Shown here one piece after another: positions 24,535 through 31,594 of a DNA stretch of 64,000 nucleotides. The notes beneath the pieces were generated by a model. The model did not search any database and was not told the DNA's origin. It saw only the letters and a program-made list of their open reading frames with translations. Position numbers and translations under genes: made by a program. How positions within the stretch are numbered: position 1 is the stretch's first letter; each line of letters opens with the position of its first letter. Source of the DNA: Acidobacteriota bacterium (GTDB lineage Bacteria > Acidobacteriota > Blastocatellia > Pyrinomonadales > Pyrinomonadaceae); the NCBI GenBank assembly GCA_019639155.1, contig JAHBSJ010000003.1, positions 186,001 to 250,000 on the forward strand, given 5' to 3'.

Positions 24535-26880
24535 ATGAAAAACCCATTCCTCGAAAAGTTCCGCCCCTATATTCCCGATACGGTAACCGACCTGCGGGAA
24601 CTCACACCCGGTCCGCTTATCGTCGGCACTTTGCTTGGTATCATTTTCGGGGCGTCGTCGTTGTATCTGGTGCTGAAGGTCGGGCTGACGGTGTCCGCAT
24701 CTATACCGGTCGCGGTCATCTCCGTAACGCTTTTCCGCATTCTTTCAAAGCTCGGTGCACGCGATGCGACGATCCTCGAACATAACATTGTGCAGACGAC
24801 CGGTTCGGCGGGCGAATCAATTGCGTTCGGTATCGGCGTGACGATGCCGGCGATACTGATATTGGGATTCGACCTCGAGGTGTGGCGCGTGACGATGGTC
24901 GCGGTTCTGGGCGGGCTACTCGGCATTTTGATGATGATACCGCTGCGGCGGGCGCTGATACGCGATCAGCATGGACTGCTGAAATATCCCGAAGGGACGG
25001 CGTGCGCTCAGGTTCTGATAGCAAGCGCATCGGAAGAATCGAAACAGCATTCAGAGATCGCGCAGAAAGGAGAAGCGGCAGCGGAAAAAGGCGGCTTCAT
25101 CATCGCGGCGGGCTTTGGTATCGGGTTTTTGTACAACATCGTGATGAAGGTATTCAGCGGCTGGCGAGAATACCCGACCAACGAATTTGATGTGCCGTTC
25201 AAGAACGGTTCGGTCTCGCTCGAGAACAACCCCGCACTGCTCGGTGTCGGCTACATCATCGGTCCGAAGATCGCCGGCATCATGTGTGCTGGCGGCGTGC
25301 TTTCCTATTTGGTGCTGATACCGCTGATACGCTATTTCGGCGAGGGATTGGCCGAGCCGCTCGCTCCATCAACGACAACGCTGATCAAGGACATGGCCAT
25401 CGAGGGCCCGGCGAGCATCCAGAGCGAATATATACTCTATATCGGAGCGGGTGCGGTCACTGCAGGCGGCATTATCTCGCTGATCCGTTCGCTGCCGACG
25501 ATCTGGAACGGCATTCGAGGCGGCATAACAGATTTTCAGGCGAAGCGGGCGAACAACAATAACGGCGAATCGGCTGTTTTGCCGCGTACCGAACAGGATA
25601 TTTCTTTCAAATGGGTCGTCATCGGCATCTTGGCGTTGATCATCGCGATCACGCTGATGCCATCGCTGAAAATGAACCTGCTCGGCGCAGTTCTGATCAT
25701 AATTCTGGGGTTTCTTTTTGTAACGGTATCTTCAAGGCTGACCGGCGAGATCGGCTCATCGTCAAATCCGATCTCCGGAATGACCGTTGCAACGCTTCTT
25801 TTTACTTCGCTTGCCTTCTTATTGCTTGGCTGGACGGCGCCCGATCCGTATTTCGTAACGGCGCTGAGCGTTGGCGGCATCGTCTGTATCGCAGCTTCGA
25901 ACGGCGGGACGACGTCGCAGGACCTGAAAACCGGTTTTTGGGTCGGCGGCACTCCATGGAAACAGCAGACCGCAATATTGATCGGTGCTCTGTCGTCTGC
26001 TTTACTTCTTGGACCGATACTCATCCAACTCAATGAATCGTCGTCGGTCTATCAGCGTGTCGAACCGACAGCCTTTGCCTCCGGTTTTCAGGTTCCGGAG
26101 CAGGAACTTGTCCGCGAAGGCGAGAAACTTCATTCGGAGAACGTCGGCGGCTACCTCGGCGGGCAGGATGCGGCGAATTATCGCGTCTGGCACAATACCG
26201 ACACTACCCGCGGGCCTGCGGGCAAGTTTCTTATAAATCCGCAGGGCAAGCCTACATATCTGGTCGATCCCGGGATCAACGGCGTCATAAAGGAAGCTCA
26301 GATCGGTGTCGATGAGGATGGGAATCCGGTCACGCAGTCGGTCGAAAAATACCGCGCGCCGAAAGCGACACTGATGAGCTACATCATTCAGGGAATTTTG
26401 AGCCAGAAATTGCCGTGGGCTCTTGTTCTGTTCGGTGTGATGATAGCGATAACGCTTGAGCTTTGCGGCATATCTTCGCTCGCTTTTGCGGTCGGGCTGT
26501 ATCTGCCTATATCGGCATCGACGCCGATATTTTTCGGCGGACTCGTTCGTTGGGGCGTAGATAAGTATCTGAAACAGAAATTTGCGGATAAAGATCTGAC
26601 CGAAGAGGAATTCATCGCAGAGACCGACAAAAGTACGGGCGTTTTACTGGCCTCGGGCTATATCGCGGGCGGAGCTTTGGCCGGCATATTGATCGCCCTC
26701 TCGGCGGTCTATTTCAGCGGGATTGTCGAGACCTTCGGCAAATGGTCCGAGGCAAATAACCCATTTTTCGATGGTCCCTACGCAGATCTACTGGGAACAG
26801 TGCCGTTCGCTGCACTCGCGTTTTTCCTTTATTTTGTTGGCCGAGAACGAATCTTTGGAGGAAGAAAAGCGAGCGATTAA
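24535..26880 (+). CDS. OPT family oligopeptide transporter
   Basis: A 781-residue polytopic transporter with about 14-16 helices. Family motifs are LTPGPLIVGTLLGIIFGASSLYLVLKVGLTVSASIPVAV near the N-terminus, EHNIVQTTGSAGESIAFGIG and CAASNGGTTSQDLKTGFWVGGTPWKQQ. A soluble insert (about 505-610) separates the two membrane halves. OPT proteins import oligopeptides, or metal chelates, with protons. I chose the ATG at 24535 (MKNPFLEKFRPYIP), the usual start of the family; an ATG at 24508 would add nine residues. It is divergent from the M14 peptidase gene and followed by a strong terminator. Confidence 0.94.
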   Translation: MKNPFLEKFRPYIPDTVTDLRELTPGPLIVGTLLGIIFGASSLYLVLKVGLTVSASIPVAVISVTLFRILSKLGARDATILEHNIVQTTGSAGESIAFGIGVTMPAILILGFDLEVWRVTMVAVLGGLLGILMMIPLRRALIRDQHGLLKYPEGTACAQVLIASASEESKQHSEIAQKGEAAAEKGGFIIAAGFGIGFLYNIVMKVFSGWREYPTNEFDVPFKNGSVSLENNPALLGVGYIIGPKIAGIMCAGGVLSYLVLIPLIRYFGEGLAEPLAPSTTTLIKDMAIEGPASIQSEYILYIGAGAVTAGGIISLIRSLPTIWNGIRGGITDFQAKRANNNNGESAVLPRTEQDISFKWVVIGILALIIAITLMPSLKMNLLGAVLIIILGFLFVTVSSRLTGEIGSSSNPISGMTVATLLFTSLAFLLLGWTAPDPYFVTALSVGGIVCIAASNGGTTSQDLKTGFWVGGTPWKQQTAILIGALSSALLLGPILIQLNESSSVYQRVEPTAFASGFQVPEQELVREGEKLHSENVGGYLGGQDAANYRVWHNTDTTRGPAGKFLINPQGKPTYLVDPGINGVIKEAQIGVDEDGNPVTQSVEKYRAPKATLMSYIIQGILSQKLPWALVLFGVMIAITLELCGISSLAFAVGLYLPISASTPIFFGGLVRWGVDKYLKQKFADKDLTEEEFIAETDKSTGVLLASGYIAGGALAGILIALSAVYFSGIVETFGKWSEANNPFFDGPYADLLGTVPFAALAFFLYFVGRERIFGGRKASD

Positions 26881-26916
26881 AATTGTTTTACTTCTAGTCG
26901 ATAAACGCTACAATAG

Positions 26917-26944
26917 AAGGGCAGGGTTTCGTCTGCCCTTTTTT
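26917..26944 (+). terminator. Rho-independent terminator after OPT gene
   Basis: AAGGGCAG (26917-26924) pairs perfectly with CTGCCCTT (26933-26940) across an 8-base loop, followed by a T run. It ends the OPT transcript. The next gene starts only 7 bp downstream, so that gene needs readthrough or a promoter within the OPT 3' end. Confidence 0.85.
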
Positions 26945-26950
26945 GCCGCA

Positions 26951-27796
26951 ATGAGAAACATCTCGCGTTTCGCCCCAAGGAATCTGCTGCTCATGTTTGC
27001 CATGCTGGCTTTTTCGCTCGCATGCTCGAATGTCGCTTCGAAAAACGTTGCCGAAAAGCCGGCGGAAAAGGAAAAGCCGAGCAATGGAATAACCATTACA
27101 CAAGGTTCGCCGTCGGAAACGGTGCGTTCATTCTATACAAAGCTTCGTGAGAAGAAATACAGGGAAGCGATCTTCTTGACGAATCTTCGGCCCGCGGTCG
27201 AGGGATTAACTGATGCGGAGCTGGCGGACCTTTCGGTCGATCTTTCAGCGATCGCGGGGCAAGTGCCTGAAAAGATCGAGATCACAGGTGAGATCATAAC
27301 GGGCGATTCGGCGACGGTTACGATCAAACTGCCTGATCCGGAAGGAAATGCTGATACGGATACCGTAAGGTTACGGCGATCAAACGGCGTTTGGATGATG
27401 CTCGCAGTCGATGAGGCCTCTGAAGAACAGATGCGAAAGGAAGGAACGAAATTTCTTTACAATCTTCGCATAACGGTCAAAGAGGATGAGGCGCGATCCA
27501 TGCTTGACCGCATCGCAAAGGCGCAATACGCTTATGCGACTCAAAATAATGGCATGTTGGGCGATCTGCGTCAGTTGGTGGGTGCAGGGCTGCTGCCCCA
27601 GGATGTCTTGTCTAGTGAATCGACAGGCTACATTTACACCATCACACTTTCCGATAGCAAAAGAGGATACTCAGCCGACGCGGTACCTGCGGTTTATGGT
27701 AAGACCGGAAGGCTGTCTTTCCGGGTCATTCCCGACAATACCGGACTCGCCCGAATGACCAGCCGCGATAACGGCGGAAAACCTTTGGAAAAATAG
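26951..27796 (+). CDS. Lipoprotein of unknown function
   Basis: A 281-residue lipoprotein. The signal sequence ends in the lipobox LAFSLAC, with Cys at residue 24. A DUF4878-like NTF2-fold segment follows (GSPSETVRSFYTKLREKKYREAIFL, at about 50-75). The C-terminal third (RIAKAQYAYATQNNGMLGDLRQLVGAGLLP) resembles the pilin-like/type II secretion pseudopilin motif seen in Acidobacteria proteins. The ATG at 26951 was chosen because it starts the signal; a longer frame runs back into the OPT gene and lacks sense. Translation may depend on a start immediately after the upstream terminator. Confidence 0.8.
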   Translation: MRNISRFAPRNLLLMFAMLAFSLACSNVASKNVAEKPAEKEKPSNGITITQGSPSETVRSFYTKLREKKYREAIFLTNLRPAVEGLTDAELADLSVDLSAIAGQVPEKIEITGEIITGDSATVTIKLPDPEGNADTDTVRLRRSNGVWMMLAVDEASEEQMRKEGTKFLYNLRITVKEDEARSMLDRIAKAQYAYATQNNGMLGDLRQLVGAGLLPQDVLSSESTGYIYTITLSDSKRGYSADAVPAVYGKTGRLSFRVIPDNTGLARMTSRDNGGKPLEK

Positions 27797-27810
27797 GGAG
27801 TCGGCGAAAA

Positions 27811-27841
27811 ATTTCCACAGCTAATGTTGATTTTTTCCACA
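27811..27841. promoter_or_regulatory. Two DnaA-box-like sites upstream of the PilZ gene
   Basis: ATTTCCACA (27811-27819) and TTTTCCACA (27833-27841) are in the same orientation, 22 bp apart, that is two helical turns. The second fits the DnaA consensus TTWTNCACA; the first has one mismatch. They lie in the 90-bp gap before the PilZ gene. DnaA binding is an inference. Confidence 0.3.
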
Positions 27842-27886
27842 GGTTAGTTTATACATTGTTTTCCCTGTAGTTTGCGGGTCGTCCAA

Positions 27887-28357
27887 ATGATCAGGAAGCT
27901 AATCAACCGATTCAGCAGAAAGCTGACAGAAAGCACCGTCCCCAATCGACGGCGATTCCGTGCTCCTGTAAAGGTGTGGTTTCAGCCAGACATCAACACC
28001 CAAAGTGAACGTGAAAAGGCTCGTTTGGCATTCATATCCGGAGAGACCATCGATATGAGCAGGACGGGGTTAGCTATATCAACTCCCGTGATTCGACTAA
28101 AGGAAAAATATCTCGTTGGACAAGAACGAAAGTTGACGATCGAGATCTCGTTACCGACAGGAAAAGTACAATTCGGTGCTATTGGGAAGCGTTACGAAAA
28201 GATCGGTTCTGATGTCAACGATGAACGATTCCTCGTCGGTGTGCATATTTTGAGCTGCAGCGATGCTGATCGAGAAGCCTATACCATGTTTCTCCGCAAA
28301 GGCGGGCGTTTGAACGGGGCTGCGTCCGCTATCACTCTAAATGCTGATGTGAAGTAG
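27887..28357 (+). CDS. PilZ domain protein
   Basis: A 156-residue single-domain PilZ protein, expected to bind cyclic di-GMP. The RxxxR motif is in NRRRFRAPVKVWF (near residue 25). The D/NxSxxG motif is DMSRTGLAI (near residue 65). Both are intact. The strands LTIEISLPTGKVQFGAIGKR and FLVGVHIL complete the barrel. I chose the ATG at 27887; a TTG at 27872 is possible. Effectors of this type control motility, biofilm or polysaccharide synthesis, but no partner gene is adjacent. It is closed by a terminator at 28379. Confidence 0.85.
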   Translation: MIRKLINRFSRKLTESTVPNRRRFRAPVKVWFQPDINTQSEREKARLAFISGETIDMSRTGLAISTPVIRLKEKYLVGQERKLTIEISLPTGKVQFGAIGKRYEKIGSDVNDERFLVGVHILSCSDADREAYTMFLRKGGRLNGAASAITLNADVK

Positions 28358-28378
28358 ATCCTTGAACCAACTTTTTTG

Positions 28379-28406
28379 AAAGGCTGTCAGATGAGGCAGC
28401 CTTTTT
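28379..28406 (+). terminator. Rho-independent terminator after PilZ gene
   Basis: AAAGGCTG (28379-28386) pairs with CAGCCTTT (28397-28404), followed by further T residues. It lies 22 bp after the PilZ stop codon. Confidence 0.8.
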
Positions 28407-28438
28407 GTTTTGCTGTCTTATGATTAAACTTCAAAGGT

Positions 28439-29572
28439 ATGAGCAGAGATGTTGGTATCGCGATCTTGGGGACAGGGTTTGCTAGGCGTGTTCAGATACC
28501 GGCGTTCGTGAAGGCCGGCGGTCGTATCGTGTCGGTCGCGAGCGCGTCGATCGAAAATGCAAAAGCGACCGCCGAAGAATGCGGGGCGGGGTTTTTCACG
28601 GATGATTGGCGGCAGGCGATCGACCGTGACGGCGTCGATCTGGTCTGCATAACGACGCCGCCGATCTTTCACAAGGAAATGGCGCTTTATTCGCTGCAAC
28701 GCGGCAAGAACGTACTATGCGAAAAGCCGATGGCAATGGATCTCAGAGAGGCGGAGGAGATGAGATCAGCAGCGGATTCGTCGTCGGTTCTTTCGCTGAT
28801 CGACCACGAACTGCGATTTCAGCCGGGGCGACTCCTCGCAAAAAAGCTGATACAGGCAGGCCATATTGGCGATATTCGTCACGTGCGTTCAGTTTTTCAG
28901 GCTCCGCATCGCGGTGACGCCGAATTGCCGTGGAATTGGTGGTATGACGAAACTCAGGGCGGCGGCGCTTTGGGGGCGATAGGCTCGCATATCTTCGATT
29001 CACTGCAGTGGTTTCTCGAAACGGATGTCGTCGATATCACATGCCGATTGAGCGCTCACATTAAGGAACGCAAGGACTCGAATGGAATTCTGCAGCCTGT
29101 GACGAGCGACGACGAGTGCAACGCGCTGTTGAACTTACGCGACGGTACCGTCACTAGAGACACGACAGCGCTCGTCGCCGTATCGATGACGCAGTCGCCT
29201 GAATATGTGAACAGAATGGAGTTCTTCGGCACGAAAGGCTCTCTGCGCGTCGAACACCGAGGCGAGGTTTTTTACGCGGGTGAGTGCGACGAGGCGTGGC
29301 AGCCCATCGATGTCGATCTGGGTGAGAGTTTTCCCGGCGTTCCCGATACGGGCTTTGCTCGTGCTTTCGCGACGTTTGCGCCTATCATCCTGGACGCCGT
29401 TCGTAATGGAAATACAATACCGAACGCCGCGACGTTTGCCGACGGCTTTCAAGTCCAGAAGGTAATTGATGCCGCCAGAAGATCAGCTGTCGAAGGTAGC
29501 ATAATATCACTGGCGGGACCGCTCCCTGTCTTGCACGGCAGTGAAGCGGAAAGCAACCATGTTCCCGGATAG
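28439..29572 (+). CDS. Gfo/Idh/MocA family NAD(P)-dependent oxidoreductase
   Basis: A 377-residue protein. The N-terminal Rossmann fold has IAILGTGFARRVQIPAF (about 6-22). The catalytic EKP motif is in VLCEKPMAMDLREAEEM (about 93-110). The C-terminal alpha/beta domain contains GGALGAIGSHIFDSLQWF, including the usual GSH with the active-site His. Family members oxidise or epimerise sugar-like substrates; the substrate cannot be read from sequence. It has its own 80-bp upstream gap after a terminator and converges on the alpha/beta hydrolase gene. Confidence 0.92.
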   Translation: MSRDVGIAILGTGFARRVQIPAFVKAGGRIVSVASASIENAKATAEECGAGFFTDDWRQAIDRDGVDLVCITTPPIFHKEMALYSLQRGKNVLCEKPMAMDLREAEEMRSAADSSSVLSLIDHELRFQPGRLLAKKLIQAGHIGDIRHVRSVFQAPHRGDAELPWNWWYDETQGGGALGAIGSHIFDSLQWFLETDVVDITCRLSAHIKERKDSNGILQPVTSDDECNALLNLRDGTVTRDTTALVAVSMTQSPEYVNRMEFFGTKGSLRVEHRGEVFYAGECDEAWQPIDVDLGESFPGVPDTGFARAFATFAPIILDAVRNGNTIPNAATFADGFQVQKVIDAARRSAVEGSIISLAGPLPVLHGSEAESNHVPG

Positions 29573-29585
29573 TCCGCCGCGGTTT

Positions 29586-30572
29586 CTAGTTGCAGTGTTT
29601 TGCAATGAAGGCGACGATATCATCGCGTATTGCGGGGGTTATAGTGTGCCCGGTATCAGGATAAAGTTTAAATGTGGCCTGAAGACCTGCGTTCATGTAT
29701 AACTCCTTTGCTGTCTCCCATCGGTCGAGAGGTTTCTTTCCAAACATTGCGTACACCAGTTCTCTATCATCTTTATCATAAGAGTCGTCGAAGGGGACCG
29801 AGTCGTTGTCGTCTTTGTCGCCGAGAAAAAGAAAAAGTGGAACTTTCTGAAGGGCTTTAATGTCTAATGCTCTGCCCGAAACAAGATTGAGATCCGCCAC
29901 TCCGATCGGGTAGCGAAGTCGACTGGTCCCATAAGTGTCTGACGGAGCGATGGGCCACCCGCCGGGCGAACCGGCAATTGCTGCTTTAACCCGTTCAGGA
30001 TGAAGGAATGTGAATCTGTTGACGAACATTCCGGATGCCGAGAACCCGAGCATTAGAACTCGGGAATCGGTTTTCAAGGCAGCATCCTTCAACAGTTTTG
30101 CCCGTGCATCATCGATCATCGCGATCAATTGAAGATCCAATCTTACATAGTCCTTATTGCTCTCCTTAGAGAGCATTAAGGTATCGCGGTCGAGGGCATG
30201 TGTGTAGGTTTTCCAGTCCGATTCCGGCCGTGGAAAAACGGGGGTCAATATCGCAACATCGAGACCGGAAACAAAACGGCTGTTTTGGCCCATTCTACGT
30301 ATGACGTCCGCCTCGTGAATGGAAAGGTCATCGCTATTTTTACCGGTATTATTCGGGATAACGAGAATATTATTAACCCTGTCCTTCGCTGTTACAGTGA
30401 AAAAGGACGGCGGGACGTAAAGATAGTAAGGGTAGCTGAATCCGGCTGAGGGCATTGCCTCTATCCTTGAGATTCCTGGAAAGGGTGAGGGGCTAGCTTG
30501 ATCCGAGGTTTGGGCTGAGATCGAGGCTGCTAAGAATAGCCCGATAAAAACGATACGTGTCAATGCTCGCAT
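29586..30572 (-). CDS. Secreted alpha/beta hydrolase
   Basis: A 328-residue exported hydrolase. The signal peptide is MRALTRIVFIGLFLAASISAQ. The nucleophile elbow is GFSASG, in LMLGFSASGMFVNRFTFLHPERV. A likely acid lies in FLFLGDKDDND, and the His in YPDTGHTITPAIRDDIVAFI. It resembles predicted esterases/PHB depolymerase-like proteins. The exact substrate is unknown. I chose the ATG at 30572, where the signal starts; the longer frame adds 35 residues without merit. It converges on the oxidoreductase gene with a 13-bp gap. Confidence 0.85.
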   Translation of the reverse strand: MRALTRIVFIGLFLAASISAQTSDQASPSPFPGISRIEAMPSAGFSYPYYLYVPPSFFTVTAKDRVNNILVIPNNTGKNSDDLSIHEADVIRRMGQNSRFVSGLDVAILTPVFPRPESDWKTYTHALDRDTLMLSKESNKDYVRLDLQLIAMIDDARAKLLKDAALKTDSRVLMLGFSASGMFVNRFTFLHPERVKAAIAGSPGGWPIAPSDTYGTSRLRYPIGVADLNLVSGRALDIKALQKVPLFLFLGDKDDNDSVPFDDSYDKDDRELVYAMFGKKPLDRWETAKELYMNAGLQATFKLYPDTGHTITPAIRDDIVAFIAKHCN

Positions 30573-30636
30573 AGTAAGACCGATAACGAGCATTCGATCA
30601 ATATAGTTTCCAGAAATTCGATCAGTTGCCGTGGAT

Positions 30637-30673
30637 GAAAAAAATGAAAAGGCCGGGGTTTTGACACCGGCCT
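30637..30673 (-). terminator. Rho-independent terminator after the peptidoglycan-binding gene
   Basis: On the minus strand AGGCCGG (30673-30667) pairs with CCGGCCT (30656-30650), followed by TTTTCATTTTTTTC. It lies 50 bp after the stop of the gene at 30723-31388 and insulates the hydrolase gene downstream. Confidence 0.8.
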
Positions 30674-30722
30674 GCACGTGGGTGCTGCTGACAGCTTCAA
30701 AGTATTTAAGACCGTCTGCGAT

Positions 30723-31388
30723 CTACATTTCCTTTTGCTTATCAGTGAGTTCGACGCCCATTTTCACCAGAGTGTCCTTGTTGAGCGTGCCTGTGGCCTT
30801 TAGGCCGTTGGCTTCCTGATATTTCTTCAGGCCGTCGCGCGTTGCCTTGTCCAGTTTTCCGGTTTCAGGGCCGTCGTACATTGCTCCGCTTTTGAGGATG
30901 CGCTGAGCCGCGGAGATCTGCTCTTTATTTGCCTTGAAAACCGCTCCGCGTTTCGGTTTATCGGTGTTGTCGCCTATCCGCTCGGTCTTTGCTTTTTCCT
31001 TTTTAGGTTTCGCTTCGACAGGCGTCATCGAACTTTCGGTGACCGGAATGGTCTTTTGCCTGTCCGTAAGAGCGACACCCATTCGTTCAAGAGTGATGCG
31101 GTTGAGCGTACCTGTTTCGCGGATGCCTTCCTGATTCTGAACGACCTTGATCGCAGCACGAGTTTCGGGATCGTATTTGCCTGTTGCTTCGCCGCTATAA
31201 AGGCCGCGGCCTTTCAGGATCTCCTGAACCTGCTTTATCTGAGCCTTTGTCGGGCTGAAAACGGGGCCTCTTTTAGGTTTCTCGGCAGCAGGTTTCGACG
31301 AGGTGTCGGACGCACCGGGATCCTGGGCAAAAACAGGGCCGGCGAATGCAAGCATGGCGAAAACGAATAACGGTAGAACTCTTTTCAT
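30723..31388 (-). CDS. Secreted protein with two peptidoglycan-binding-like domains
   Basis: A 221-residue exported protein. The signal peptide ends at AGPVFAQ. Two homologous PG_binding_1-type units start at KRGPVFSPTKAQIKQVQEIL (about residue 41) and KRGAVFKANKEQISAAQRIL (about residue 147). Each ends in GTLN followed by T-LxxMGVxLTDxQK, so the gene arose by internal duplication. They are joined by a charged linker (VEAKPKKEKAKTER). It should bind the cell wall in the periplasm; no catalytic domain is present. AAAGGAGCG lies before the ATG at 31388, which decides the start. Confidence 0.87.
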   Translation of the reverse strand: MKRVLPLFVFAMLAFAGPVFAQDPGASDTSSKPAAEKPKRGPVFSPTKAQIKQVQEILKGRGLYSGEATGKYDPETRAAIKVVQNQEGIRETGTLNRITLERMGVALTDRQKTIPVTESSMTPVEAKPKKEKAKTERIGDNTDKPKRGAVFKANKEQISAAQRILKSGAMYDGPETGKLDKATRDGLKKYQEANGLKATGTLNKDTLVKMGVELTDKQKEM

Positions 31389-31543
31389 AAGATCGCTCCT
31401 TTGGTATTGGTTGATGTGTATTAAGGGAGACCCGACAGCGTGCCTAACGAACACCGAAACTCCCGTGTTTTTCTATTTCCGAAAAGTATCGACTTTGTTC
31501 CGAATTCTGTCAAGAATGCCTCTAAAGATTTCATCGCGACTTG

Positions 31544-31563
31544 CTGAATGAACGTTCATTCAG
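31544..31563. promoter_or_regulatory. FadR-like TetR operator upstream of fadN
   Basis: CTGAATGAACGTTCATTCAG is a perfect 20-bp palindrome, 31 bp before the fadN start. It closely resembles the TGAATGA...TCATTCA box bound by the TetR-family FadR of Bacillus, which represses beta-oxidation genes until acyl-CoA binds. No regulator gene is in this window. Function as a fatty-acid-responsive operator is inferred. Confidence 0.75.
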
Positions 31564-31594
31564 TTAGAATCAAGAATTAGTCGAAACAAGAAAT

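Noticed and set aside
24535..26880. OPT transporter as a siderophore or defence-related island gene
   Set aside because: Base composition and context are like the neighbours, and it pairs with a secreted peptidase; ordinary peptide uptake is enough.
27811..27841. Chromosome replication origin
   Set aside because: Only two DnaA-like sites, with no AT-rich unwinding element, dnaA or dnaN gene nearby.
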